A stretch of DNA of 64,000 bases from Bacteroidota bacterium (lineage in GTDB: Bacteria > Bacteroidota > Ignavibacteria > Palsa-1295). The stretch lies in NCBI GenBank assembly GCA_030706745.1, contig JAUZNX010000012.1:38714-102713 (forward strand), read 5' to 3'. The notes below the pieces were generated by a model, which worked only from the letters and a program-made list of their open reading frames with translations, was not told where the DNA came from and ran no database searches. Positions 1 to 8,617 of this stretch are shown here, one piece after another. Every line of letters begins with the position of its first letter. The first letter of the stretch is position 1. The position numbers and the translations under genes were made by a program.

Positions 1-1350
1 CAGGGCAATTTCTACTACGCGTTTCTTATCTCAAGTCAGAATGTCAATCCCAACTCGTATATTTCCGACTTGATGGTTGCGCGCAGTACGGATGGGATTC
101 ACTGGACCCTCGGTGCGCCGGTTGTCGGAAATGTAACGCATGTCAGCGGTGATGAGGACAAGGAAACTATCGCGGCGGACTGCGATCCCGCAAGTCCCCA
201 CTACGGACGTGTCTATATCGCATGGCGGTATACCGGCTATCCGAACAAGTACCAGGTAGCCTATAGCGATAATCATGGAATGACATGGTCCAAACCGGTA
301 TCACGGTTATCCAAATACGGATATTTCGAGCAGATACGCGTTGGCAAAGGCGGGACCGTGTTCATCGCAACGAACTCGCGAACTATCGATTATTCGAATT
401 TTGACAACGACACAGGGATGCATGGAATCATGGTTTCGCATGATGGAGGCCAGACCTTCCAGGAACATTATATCGCATCCTATCTGAATTACCCGCCTCC
501 ATCGGGCAACACGTATCCAAACGCGCTAAAGAACGGCTTTAAAGCATATGCGTATACATCCTTCGATGTCGATCCGGCAACGAACAAGCTCTATGTGGTC
601 TATGGAGATTACGTCTCGACCGGATCGAGCGGATATGCCGTGCAATACGCGGTCACCTCGACGGATGAAGGCGTGAATTGGAGCGCGCCACAGCAAATTG
701 GCAATCCGGACTATCTCGAGTCCGATCATTTTCAGCCGTGGGTGACATATGATGCTTCCATTGGCAAGGCGCGCGTCTCCATGTATAGTTCAGAGGAGGA
801 CTTGGCCTCGAACCAAATGACCCGCATGGTTCGGTTCGATTTTGACGGAGTTAATGGTTCTGGATTAACGATGCCCGAACCATTGGGATCCGATCTCTTC
901 GATCCGAACACGGTGACCAATCCATGGGGTGGTTCCTTCATCGGCGATTATACCGGAGGAGATGCTTATAGTGGGATCTATGCTGCCGTTTGGACGGAGA
1001 ACGATGCGTCGGGAGCCGGCGGAGGTGATATTTACGCCTATGTTTCAAACGCCAAGGCGGGCGTTACTCGCGCGATCAATGCTCGTGAATTCTCCGTGAG
1101 TGAGCCATTCCCGAATCCTGCTACCAGCGGCGCGGTCACCATTCGCATCAGTACGAACGCTGAGGCATCCGCGTTGATCCGGCTTATCGACTTGAATGGG
1201 CAAGAAGTCGTTGCGCAGCAGCGTAAGCTCTCGCCTGGAGTTGAATCGGCAATCGATCTCGATTTGCAAAATCTCTCGGCAGGCGTCTATCGCGCGCTCA
1301 TTTCTTCAGACGGACAAACGATAGAAAAATCCATTGTTGTATTGCGGTAA
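1..1350 (+). CDS. Secreted sialidase-fold protein with C-terminal sorting domain (5' partial)
   Basis: The open frame runs in from the left edge without a start; its first residues (QGNFYYAFL) align with FYYAFL in the following gene, so the true start lies outside the window. About 449 residues are visible. Asp-box motifs of sialidase/BNR beta-propellers recur (SDNHGMTWS, SHDGGQTFQ, STDEGVNWS). From about residue 364 a sorting-like domain begins (SEPFPNPATSG) and ends in LSAGVYRALISSDG and a terminal IVVLR strand, as in type IX secretion cargo. Twelve bases separate it from its paralogue downstream. Sialidase activity is not shown: Asp boxes define the fold, and I did not find the arginine triad. 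Most likely an exported surface or extracellular protein. Confidence 0.8.
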   Translation, partial: QGNFYYAFLISSQNVNPNSYISDLMVARSTDGIHWTLGAPVVGNVTHVSGDEDKETIAADCDPASPHYGRVYIAWRYTGYPNKYQVAYSDNHGMTWSKPVSRLSKYGYFEQIRVGKGGTVFIATNSRTIDYSNFDNDTGMHGIMVSHDGGQTFQEHYIASYLNYPPPSGNTYPNALKNGFKAYAYTSFDVDPATNKLYVVYGDYVSTGSSGYAVQYAVTSTDEGVNWSAPQQIGNPDYLESDHFQPWVTYDASIGKARVSMYSSEEDLASNQMTRMVRFDFDGVNGSGLTMPEPLGSDLFDPNTVTNPWGGSFIGDYTGGDAYSGIYAAVWTENDASGAGGGDIYAYVSNAKAGVTRAINAREFSVSEPFPNPATSGAVTIRISTNAEASALIRLIDLNGQEVVAQQRKLSPGVESAIDLDLQNLSAGVYRALISSDGQTIEKSIVVLR

Positions 1351-1362
1351 TCCCATGCGCGC

Positions 1363-3195
1363 ATGAAGTCCATCGCTCTCGTTCTTTTTATCGCAATTGC
1401 GATTGTCAGTAGTCCACGGTTGTTCGCTCAAGGTCACCCCGCCAAATCGTCGGCGGCGTTCAGAGCCGAAGTTGCGAAAGAACTGGCCTCGCATGGCTAT
1501 GGAAAGAAGCTTTACGAGCGATGCGATGGCTTCCAGCGGATGATCGATCATCGCGTCGGGGCGCGGCTCGGACTTTACGCATCGACGGCTCCCTTCTTGG
1601 GCAATGGCCGCATGCTGAAGACGAGTATCACCGAAAATACTGCGGATGTTGATGCGATTCCAGTAGATCAGAATGAGACATCCATCGCAATCAGCCGTAC
1701 GAATCCCAAGTTGGTCATCGCCGGATCGAACTTGTTGTCGATGGACAATCTAACGGCCCCCGCTTATGTCAGCACAAATGCCGGACTATCCTGGAATACG
1801 ACGCTGCTTCCCACCCCGGATTATTTCGGCGCACAGCCGTATGGCGATCCATCGATCGTCTGCAGTGCCGATGGGATGTTTTACTACGCATTTCTGCTCA
1901 TAAATTTCTCGGATACCACCGATGTCTCGGATTTGATGGTCGCCCACAGTCAGGATGGGCAGCACTGGACGTTGGGCAATCCCGTCCTTGGAATGGGACC
2001 GATAGACTCTTCACGGTTTCTATTCCAGGACAAAGAAAATATTACCGTCGATCGGGATCCGAGCAGCCCATATTATGGACGTCTTTACATTGCGTGGAAT
2101 GAATATTTCGATCGCAATGGTGATTCCTCCCATGCGATGATTGCATGGAGTGATGATCGCGGCCAGTCCTGGTCGAAGCAAGAATCGCTTCCTACTGATG
2201 GAGGATTATTTACGCTTCTCCGAACAGGGGCACACGGGACCCTCTTTCATGCATCGAGTACGGACAGCGGACTCACGGAGACCTATGGACACCACCTTCT
2301 ACTCGTCTCGCATGATGGCGGCGCAACATTCATCGAGCGCTCAGTCGCGCCATTCGATAATTTTCCAATCAATAGCATTAATTATCCCGGTCTGAAAGGA
2401 TTCAACGGATTCCGATCATTCCCGTATGTAGCGTTCGATGTCGATCCATCCACGAACAAGTTGTATCTTGTCTATGGATCGTACAACAACAATCTCAATG
2501 CAGCGAGTCTACTTGCCATCACCTCCACTGATGAGGGTGCAGATTGGACCCCACCTATCGTACTCGGCGACCCGCGCAAACAAAACCGCGATCATTTTCA
2601 AGCATGGGTTTCCTTTGACCCGGTACTTCAGCAGCCACGAGTGACATTCCTCAGCTCCGAAGATGATCCCGATAGTAACAATCTGATCCGTGCTTCACGA
2701 GTTGATTGGAGCACGCTCGATGCTCCCAAGAATCTCGATCAGTCACTCTTCGATCCAAGGGATATTCCATTTACCGGTTACCCATTCATTGGTGATTACA
2801 TCGGAAGCGATGCCTTCGGAGGCACCTTTGCGGCAGCATGGACGGGGAAGAATCCTATCGGGACAGATGGGGATATTTTTGCGTATGTTTCGACCGACAG
2901 TTTTCGCGCGCCCGTCGGCGGTCCGATCCATGCTCCAACATTCAGCGTGTCCGAACCAATGCCAAATCCTGTCTTCGGCGATCAGGCGAAAATTAGCGTT
3001 CAGGCCGATGGACCAGTAGACTTGCACGTTGAGCTGTTCGATATTCGGGGTGCAACCGCGCTCTCCACGTCGGCAACATGCAACTCCGAAGCTCAGATAG
3101 TGCTCGATGTGCATGCATTACCAGCCGGCATCTATCGTATCGTGATTTCGAATTCGTCTCAGTCGATGGAGGAGAATATGATTATTCTCCGATAG
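1363..3195 (+). CDS. Secreted sialidase-fold protein with C-terminal sorting domain
   Basis: A 610-residue protein with a signal peptide (about residues 1-22, cut after RLFAQ). At least five Asp boxes (STNAGLSWN, SDDRGQSWS, SHDGGATF, STDEGADWT and similar) predict a beta-propeller. The sorting-like domain starts near residue 526 (SEPMPNPVFGD) and ends with LPAGIYRIVIS and a terminal MIILR strand. It is a clear tandem duplicate of the preceding gene, sharing DLMVA, FDVDPSTNKLY and GDY motifs. Substrate is unknown. A hairpin terminator follows at 3224-3272. Confidence 0.82.
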   Translation: MKSIALVLFIAIAIVSSPRLFAQGHPAKSSAAFRAEVAKELASHGYGKKLYERCDGFQRMIDHRVGARLGLYASTAPFLGNGRMLKTSITENTADVDAIPVDQNETSIAISRTNPKLVIAGSNLLSMDNLTAPAYVSTNAGLSWNTTLLPTPDYFGAQPYGDPSIVCSADGMFYYAFLLINFSDTTDVSDLMVAHSQDGQHWTLGNPVLGMGPIDSSRFLFQDKENITVDRDPSSPYYGRLYIAWNEYFDRNGDSSHAMIAWSDDRGQSWSKQESLPTDGGLFTLLRTGAHGTLFHASSTDSGLTETYGHHLLLVSHDGGATFIERSVAPFDNFPINSINYPGLKGFNGFRSFPYVAFDVDPSTNKLYLVYGSYNNNLNAASLLAITSTDEGADWTPPIVLGDPRKQNRDHFQAWVSFDPVLQQPRVTFLSSEDDPDSNNLIRASRVDWSTLDAPKNLDQSLFDPRDIPFTGYPFIGDYIGSDAFGGTFAAAWTGKNPIGTDGDIFAYVSTDSFRAPVGGPIHAPTFSVSEPMPNPVFGDQAKISVQADGPVDLHVELFDIRGATALSTSATCNSEAQIVLDVHALPAGIYRIVISNSSQSMEENMIILR

Positions 3196-3223
3196 CGGCT
3201 TGGTGCTTTGCCATTGAAGAGAG

Positions 3224-3272
3224 TCTTCGAATTCGATCGAATCTATAGAATTTATCGAACTCGAAGATTTTT
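3224..3272 (+). terminator. Rho-independent terminator
   Basis: A 14-bp stem pairs TCTTCGAATTCGAT with ATCGAACTCGAAGA (one G-U pair) and is followed by five T residues. It ends the two-gene sialidase-fold unit and insulates sdhC. Confidence 0.75.
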
Positions 3273-3338
3273 GGAATACCCAAAACTCCTTCTCCACTGG
3301 CAACCCTTCTTGCCTGAACGAATGTTTACCGGCGCAAC

Positions 3339-3746
3339 ATGGCATACACACCGAACCGCGAGCCTTTCGGTGCATGGAATAAGTTGATACTTGCGTACCA
3401 TCGTTATTCCGGCTCCTGGGCATACCTCCTCCAGCGGCTGACCGGCATTGGCCTGGTCGCTTATTTATTCCTCCATATCTGGGCGCTGAGTTCTTTGACG
3501 CACGGCCGGGCGGCCTTCGCTGCAGAGATGAAAACATTCACTACGCCAGTCTTCAAGGTCGGCGAGTGGCTACTCGGCGCGCTCGTAATGTGGCATGCAT
3601 TCAATGGCATCCGCGTCGTGATCGTCGATCTCGCCGAAGGCGCGCGATATCATAAGAAGCTATTGGCCGGCGTGTGGGTCGTTTCCGTCGCGACCGTGAT
3701 TCTGATGTTCTGTCTCATCTTCAGCAACGAACTCTTCGCGAGGTAA
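3339..3746 (+). CDS. sdhC: Succinate dehydrogenase cytochrome b subunit
   Basis: A 135-residue integral membrane protein with three predicted helices. The SdhC signature RLTGIGLVAYLFLHIWAL (about residues 33-50) supplies a candidate haem-ligand His46; a second conserved block, WHAFNGIR, lies at 85-92. It would anchor the succinate dehydrogenase flavoprotein and iron-sulfur subunits to the inner membrane and pass electrons to quinone. sdhD follows after 3 bases, but sdhA and sdhB are not next to this pair in the window. Two short separate anchors differ from the single long cytochrome b usual in classical Bacteroidetes. Confidence 0.85.
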   Translation: MAYTPNREPFGAWNKLILAYHRYSGSWAYLLQRLTGIGLVAYLFLHIWALSSLTHGRAAFAAEMKTFTTPVFKVGEWLLGALVMWHAFNGIRVVIVDLAEGARYHKKLLAGVWVVSVATVILMFCLIFSNELFAR

Positions 3747-3749
3747 GTC

Positions 3750-4154
3750 ATGGCAACTCCGACTCAACCGTTTGAAGGTACCCGTTTTCTTCGCAGCTAC
3801 TCCCGCCCCAAGAGCTCTGGCGCCTCCGCCTGGTGGCTCGTACGGATTTCCGGTATCGCTCTGATACCGCTTCTCGTCGGGCATTACATCCTCATGCACT
3901 ACAATCCGGCAAGCGGACACGATTACGGTGAGACCGCATCGCGCCTTGCATCCCCGTGGTTCAAAGGACTGTATCTCGGATTCATCACCATCGGCATGTA
4001 CCACGGCCTCGTCGGCATCTGGAACATCATGCGCGATTACAAGATGAAGCCGCTGCTTGGCCGGACGCTCTTCGGACTCCTCGTTGTGGCCGGCATTATC
4101 TTCGTGGCTGTCGGCTGGAATACGATCCTCACATTCGATCCGTTGAAGCCGTAG
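3750..4154 (+). CDS. sdhD: Succinate dehydrogenase membrane anchor subunit
   Basis: A 134-residue membrane protein with three predicted helices. WWLVRISGIALIPLLVGHYI and GMYHGLVGIWNIMRDY match the SdhD pattern (helix I with RxSG, helix II with HG near the haem and quinone site). It begins 3 bases after sdhC and is presumably co-translated. A strong terminator at 4186-4220 ends the unit, so sdhAB must lie elsewhere, most simply in another transcription unit. Confidence 0.8.
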   Translation: MATPTQPFEGTRFLRSYSRPKSSGASAWWLVRISGIALIPLLVGHYILMHYNPASGHDYGETASRLASPWFKGLYLGFITIGMYHGLVGIWNIMRDYKMKPLLGRTLFGLLVVAGIIFVAVGWNTILTFDPLKP

Positions 4155-4185
4155 GCGAGTTTGCCCGAATTCTGAATTGGTAAAG

Positions 4186-4220
4186 AATCTTACTCGAACG
4201 TGTTCGGGTAAGATTTTTTT
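4186..4220 (+). terminator. Rho-independent terminator after sdhCD
   Basis: The near-perfect stem AATCTTACTCGA / TCGGGTAAGATT (one T-G pair) is followed by an uninterrupted run of T residues. It separates sdhCD from the iron-uptake operon. Confidence 0.85.
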
Positions 4221-4294
4221 ACGGTCAATCCCAGTAATTTAACATCGTTTTGCCGTTTTTGAACGGAAATTCACATAGGGCATGGAACTGGTTG

Positions 4295-4315
4295 TATTAA
4301 GACTCAGTCTTATTA
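4295..4315. promoter_or_regulatory. DtxR-family-like operator upstream of feoAB
   Basis: TAAGACTCAGTCTTA (4298-4312) is a perfect 7-1-7 palindrome that extends imperfectly to 21 bp. Size and sequence resemble operators of DtxR/IdeR/MntR metal-dependent repressors (TTTAGACT / AGTCTAAA style half-sites). A possible -10 (TATACAAT) follows just downstream, so bound repressor would block the promoter. Iron control is inferred from the adjacent feo genes. Confidence 0.6.
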
Positions 4316-4514
4316 AACCGATACTATACAATCCTCGCAACCTGTGCAACCAAGTCATTTGCCATCGAATAATCGTAGCGTTTCCATGCTCGCTCGAATC
4401 CCGGAGATCTTTCGTGGACGCCGGCGGCACGCTGTTGCCCTCGGAGCCTCGGTCGCCATTACGACATCAGCGACAGCGCACCTTCATTTCGACCCGCATG
4501 TTCGCAAGCCCCGC

Positions 4515-4742
4515 ATGACTTTGGCTGATCTACACGAAGGCGATTCGGCGACAATCAAAACGATTGTCGGCACAACGAGCGCACAATTGCACTTGATGGA
4601 GATGGGCTTGACACCAGGTACGACGGTGCGGGTTGTTCGTCTGGCAATTTTCGGAGGCCCGCTCGATATTCTCGTTCGAGGATACCGACTCTCGCTGCGC
4701 CGCGAGGAAGCGCAGGCAATTCAGTTACTATCCAGCCATTAG
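4515..4742 (+). CDS. feoA: Ferrous iron transport protein A
   Basis: A 75-residue SH3-like FeoA protein starting MTLADLHEGDSATI, with the family block LMEMGLTPGTTVRVVR and the end GYRLSLRREEAQAI. An ATG further upstream in frame (4344 or 4386) would add residues of no domain character; the usual family length of about 75 favours 4515. FeoA is a small cytoplasmic partner of the FeoB transporter. feoB follows after about 105 bases, and a DtxR-like palindrome lies about 200 bases upstream. Confidence 0.85.
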   Translation: MTLADLHEGDSATIKTIVGTTSAQLHLMEMGLTPGTTVRVVRLAIFGGPLDILVRGYRLSLRREEAQAIQLLSSH

Positions 4743-4847
4743 GACGGAGTCATCGCCACGTCACCGCACTCCATTAGTCAAGATCGAGAGCAGAATCCGC
4801 TTCTTCACGAGAGCGGCATTCTCAGCGTTGATCCGGCTCGGCCCAGT

Positions 4848-6791
4848 GTGATCAGGACGATCGCGCTGGTGGGCAATCCGAATTCTGGCAAGACGACAAT
4901 CTTTAACGCTCTGACGGGACTGCGGCAAAAAGTTGGCAATTATCCCGGCGTTACCGTCGAGAAGAAGCAAGGTACCGTGCATTTTGGTCGGGGCCAATCC
5001 GCTGGCGTGCTCGATCTGCCAGGCCTGTACTCGCTCACACCACATTCGCCGGACGAAGCAATAGCACGCGAAGTATTGCTCGGTCTTCGAAACGACACAC
5101 CGAAACCTGATCTCGTGCTTAGTGTTGTCGACGCGACCAACCTGGATAGAAATCTTTATACCACACGACAATTACTCGAGCTTGGCGTGCCGGTGATCGT
5201 CGTACTCACGATGACCGATCTCCTCGAGCAAGATGGGCAACGGGTCAACACGGCATTGCTTTCGTCGCGGCTCGGTGTTCCGGTTTGTGAGGTTGTTGCA
5301 TCGCGGAAGCATGGACTAGATGAGTTAAAGAACCTGATTGCAACGACGACGGCTTGGGCTCCGGCAATCCTGGGTGCGCGCGAGCACGATCATCACCTGT
5401 TTCAAAACGATCTCGATCATGCCGTCCAGATCATCGAAGGCCGCTATACGTGGATCGCCGGGATTACGGATGGAGCCATCGAGCGCGTGAAGATAACCCG
5501 CCGCGAACGCCGCTCCGTCGATGAGAAGATCGATCGTGTGGTCATGCATCCAGTGTGGGGCTACGTGATATTCCTCGTGACGATGGCAGTCCTGTTTCAA
5601 GCGATCTTCTCCTGGGTGCAGGCACCTATGGATTGGATTCGCTCGGGAATGCAGGCACTTGGCGGCCTGATTGGGACTCTGCTGCCGGCTGGGGATTTGC
5701 GCGACCTTCTTCAGGATGGACTGATCGCCGGCGTTGGAAACACGCTGGTATTCTTGCCGCAGATTCTGTTACTCTTCTTTTTTATCACGCTGCTGGAGGA
5801 TACCGGCTACATGGCGCGCGCCGCATTCCTCATGGACCGGCTGATGAGTCGCGTCGGACTGCATGGCAAATCTTTTATCCCTTTGGTCTCCTCCTTCGCC
5901 TGTGCGATTCCAGGGATTATGGCAACACGCACCATCGGGGACCGCAAGGCGCGTTTGATCACGATTCTCGTTGCGCCGCTCATGTCGTGCTCGGCACGCC
6001 TTCCGGTATATGCGTTAATGATCGGGGCGTTCATCCCGGGCAAAGCCGTGCTCACGATCGGCCCATTGGTATTGCTCACGCTTCCAGGGCTCGTGTTACT
6101 CTCGATGTACTTTCTTGGGATGATTGCAGCCTTCACCATCGCGTGGCTCTTCCACCGTACACTGATTCGTGGTGAAGCACCTACGTTTGTCCTTGAATTA
6201 CCCTCCTATCACGCGCCACACCTGAGGAATGTACTCCTCCAAATGCTCGAGCGCGCCGGTCTTTTCCTGCGGCGTGCCGGCACGGTGATCCTCTCCGTGT
6301 CTATTGTCCTCTGGGCATTAGCGACCTATCCAAAACATGAAGAACTTCCTCAATCGGAACGCGCCGCCCATTCCTTCGTCGGCGTCTTTGGCCACGCAAT
6401 TGAGCCTGCAATTGCCCCGCTCGGCTTCAACTGGAAGATGGGCATCGGTATGATCTCGTCGTTTGTGGCTCGCGAGGTATTCGTTTCGGCAATGGGCACG
6501 GTCTATAGTGTTGGGGATGTCGGCACGGAGAAGGCGCAGTTCGATTTGCAGCAGCGGATGAAGGCTGACACCAACCCTGCAAGCGGAGCGAAAGTATTCA
6601 CACCGCTGGTTGCCATCTCGTTGATGGTCTATTATGTTTTGGCGATGCAGTGCATTTCAACGTTGGCGGTAGTTCGGCGGGAGACCAACAGTTGGAAATG
6701 GCCGCTCTTCCAATTGAGCTACATGACTGTTCTGGCGTGGGTCGTCACGTTCGCCGTCTATCATGGTGGCAAGATGCTGGGATTGGGATAA
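4848..6791 (+). CDS. feoB: Ferrous iron transporter FeoB
   Basis: 647 residues, GTG start. An N-terminal G domain carries G1 GNPNSGKT (9-16), the switch Thr36 in NYPGVTVE and G3 DLPG (56-59). The membrane domain of Fe2+ transporters follows, including the CAIPGIMATR and SCSARLPVYALMI Gate blocks. At the expected G4 position the sequence reads VVLTMTDLLE (TMTD at 121-124), so the guanine-specifying Asn of NxxD is replaced by Thr. FeoB imports ferrous iron across the inner membrane. The stop codon overlaps the start of the small Cys-rich gene by one base (TAATG), a sign of translational coupling. Confidence 0.93.
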   Translation: MIRTIALVGNPNSGKTTIFNALTGLRQKVGNYPGVTVEKKQGTVHFGRGQSAGVLDLPGLYSLTPHSPDEAIAREVLLGLRNDTPKPDLVLSVVDATNLDRNLYTTRQLLELGVPVIVVLTMTDLLEQDGQRVNTALLSSRLGVPVCEVVASRKHGLDELKNLIATTTAWAPAILGAREHDHHLFQNDLDHAVQIIEGRYTWIAGITDGAIERVKITRRERRSVDEKIDRVVMHPVWGYVIFLVTMAVLFQAIFSWVQAPMDWIRSGMQALGGLIGTLLPAGDLRDLLQDGLIAGVGNTLVFLPQILLLFFFITLLEDTGYMARAAFLMDRLMSRVGLHGKSFIPLVSSFACAIPGIMATRTIGDRKARLITILVAPLMSCSARLPVYALMIGAFIPGKAVLTIGPLVLLTLPGLVLLSMYFLGMIAAFTIAWLFHRTLIRGEAPTFVLELPSYHAPHLRNVLLQMLERAGLFLRRAGTVILSVSIVLWALATYPKHEELPQSERAAHSFVGVFGHAIEPAIAPLGFNWKMGIGMISSFVAREVFVSAMGTVYSVGDVGTEKAQFDLQQRMKADTNPASGAKVFTPLVAISLMVYYVLAMQCISTLAVVRRETNSWKWPLFQLSYMTVLAWVVTFAVYHGGKMLGLG

Positions 6792-6988
6792 TGATCATTC
6801 AATCGCTGATCGTCTGGGGTTTGGTCGCCGTTGCTGCATGGCACATCGGCAAGCATGTATATGGAATGGTGCGCGGCGTAATTGACGCTAAGGGTGGCTG
6901 CGCGACCGGTTGCGGCAATTGTGGTTATGCGCCGAAAGAAGATATCAGAGTAAATCTTCCAATCGGTATTGACCTTCCATCGCAATGA
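6791..6988 (+). CDS. FeoB-associated Cys-rich membrane protein
   Basis: A 65-residue protein with one N-terminal helix (about residues 4-22) and a cysteine cluster GCATGCGNCGYAP at about 36-48. This layout matches the small FeoB-associated Cys-rich membrane proteins that accompany feoAB in many bacteria. It begins at the TAATG overlap with feoB; a longer in-frame reading from 6650 lies inside feoB and is rejected. The cysteines probably bind iron or take part in redox chemistry at the transporter; no mechanism is shown here. Confidence 0.75.
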   Translation: MIIQSLIVWGLVAVAAWHIGKHVYGMVRGVIDAKGGCATGCGNCGYAPKEDIRVNLPIGIDLPSQ

Positions 6989-6990
6989 TG

Positions 6991-7018
6991 ATGCGTAATG
7001 CGTGAACGCATTACGCAT
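6991..7018. terminator. Perfect hairpin between convergent genes
   Basis: ATGCGTAATGCG and CGCATTACGCAT form a perfect 12-bp stem around a TGAA loop, between the feo operon and the convergent gene ending at 7026. There is no T run, so its role as a bidirectional terminator is inferred. The wording (GCGTAATGCG) also resembles the dispersed low-complexity repeats described in the findings. Confidence 0.6.
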
Positions 7019-7025
7019 TCCAGAA

Positions 7026-7811
7026 TCACTGCGCCAGATGCGCAGTGATCTCAACAAATTGTGGCACAAGCGAGGGGGCCTTTGGCGCAGCGGCCTTTTT
7101 CTTTTTCTTCCCTTTCGGTTCGTCACTTGTGGCATAGCCAGGGCCTAAATCAAAACGGCCCGCCGGGACACTTGTTGTTACCGTGGTAACTTCGTAGCGC
7201 GTCGACGGAATATTTTTGCCAAGCATCCATGCCCGAAGATTTGCAGCGCGAGCAATCGCGATCTTTTCCTGCATCGCGTCCTTTTTCGACATTACTGGTT
7301 TATCCGGGTAGACCGTGATGGCCAGCGAGAGCTTCGTGTTATGTTTCAATTCCTCCACGATTTTTTCCATTTCGGCAGCGCCGCGAGGTTCAAGTGCTGT
7401 TGATTTCGGCAGAAACAAAGGCGAGCTGAGATCGAACCGCTGTCCATTTCGCAAAGGCGTGAGGACCGTGGCGACGGGGAATTCTTTGTAGGCCGTGAGT
7501 TGTGGAATCACGAGCGTATCCTCGTGGTATAGGTACTCCGGATCGTTACAGACAATGCGATACATTGCGCCGGGTGTGAGCACCATCGAGAATTTGCCAT
7601 CGGTCTTGGTCTTGGTGGTCGTGACGCGTTCGGTCCCTTTCAGGAACGTGAGCGAAACTCCGCCGGGGTGCGAGCCGTCCGTCGAGGTAACCTCGCCTTT
7701 GACGAGAGCTACAACATTTGATAGCTGCCGCGCGATTTGCTGCGCATGCACTGGGGAAACAGTCGGTACCAAAAATAGAGAAACAACAACGCAAGAGATC
7801 TTCGAACGCAT
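7026..7811 (-). CDS. Secreted protein with carboxypeptidase-regulatory-like and OmpA-like regions
   Basis: 261 residues with a signal peptide (cut near SPVHAQ). Residues about 35-95 resemble a carboxypeptidase-regulatory-like beta-sandwich (VKGEVTSTDGSHPGGVSLTF ... TKTDGKFSMVL). Residues about 125-210 resemble a degenerate OmpA C-terminal fold (LFLPKSTALEPRGAAEMEKIVEEL ... IAIARAANLRAWMLGKNIP), which suggests peptidoglycan contact. A basic linker GKKKKKAAAPKAP precedes the C terminus. Likely periplasmic; the exact role is unknown. Confidence 0.6.
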   Translation of the reverse strand: MRSKISCVVVSLFLVPTVSPVHAQQIARQLSNVVALVKGEVTSTDGSHPGGVSLTFLKGTERVTTTKTKTDGKFSMVLTPGAMYRIVCNDPEYLYHEDTLVIPQLTAYKEFPVATVLTPLRNGQRFDLSSPLFLPKSTALEPRGAAEMEKIVEELKHNTKLSLAITVYPDKPVMSKKDAMQEKIAIARAANLRAWMLGKNIPSTRYEVTTVTTSVPAGRFDLGPGYATSDEPKGKKKKKAAAPKAPSLVPQFVEITAHLAQ

Positions 7812-7919
7812 AGGATTGAATTAGTTGTGGGGATAAAGGGTGCAGCCCAGACATTTGGCCGTGCTGCCTAAGAACACGCCGAGTAAACGAAAGTTACACA
7901 CGGAACCTCAAAAAACAAT

Positions 7920-8579
7920 TCACTTGCTGACCACTCCGATGGCCATGCCATCACCAATCGCGCAGATGACACCGAAGATCGCTTTTTGTTGCGCGAAGGC
8001 GTGATTGAACTGTTGCAGGGCCCTTACGCTCGCGTAATCGGGATCGGCTTTGGGTAAGTCCGATGCGATTTTGCCCCAGGCCAGAGCATTATCGCCGGCA
8101 ATAACGCCGCCTGGCCGAATGAGCCGAAGTGATTCGTTCAGGTAATTCGAATAGTTGGGTTTATCGGCATCGATCAGGATGAAGTCGAACGAGCTCTCGG
8201 GCATAATCTTCATCGCATCCAGAGCGGGACCTGTTGTAATCGAAACATTCTTGATTCCCAATTCGTCGAGATTCTCTCTTGCGACACGTGCGTGCTTCTC
8301 TGCGAATTCGAGACTGATGATCTCCCCTTCTGCACCCACGGCGCTCGACATGATCGCGGCACTGTATCCAAAGAGCGTCCCAACATCGAGCACGCGTCGG
8401 GCCTTGATTGCGCGAAGAAACACGCCAATGAACCGGGCCTGCTCTTCGGAGATCATGATCATGGGTATTCCAGCGGCCTGCGCGCGGGCGCTCATCTTTT
8501 CGAGCAAGGCGCGCTCATCCTCGGCGAAGTTGTGGACGATATACTCGAAGAGCTGGTCGTTAAGAGGAGTGCCTTTCAT
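7920..8579 (-). CDS. O-methyltransferase (class I SAM-dependent, family 3)
   Basis: 219 residues. The SAM-binding motif VLDVGTLFGYSAAIMSSA lies at about 63-80, followed by GEIISLEF, then FDFILIDADKPNYSNYL and GGVIAGDNALAWGKI, the signature of caffeoyl-CoA/catechol-type O-methyltransferases. It would transfer a methyl group from SAM to a hydroxyl; the substrate cannot be told. It lies 38 bases downstream of ruvB on the same strand and may be co-transcribed. Confidence 0.8.
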   Translation of the reverse strand: MKGTPLNDQLFEYIVHNFAEDERALLEKMSARAQAAGIPMIMISEEQARFIGVFLRAIKARRVLDVGTLFGYSAAIMSSAVGAEGEIISLEFAEKHARVARENLDELGIKNVSITTGPALDAMKIMPESSFDFILIDADKPNYSNYLNESLRLIRPGGVIAGDNALAWGKIASDLPKADPDYASVRALQQFNHAFAQQKAIFGVICAIGDGMAIGVVSK

Positions 8580-8617
8580 AATGGTCTTTGATAAAAGAAG
8601 GTACTTTCGTGAATCAT

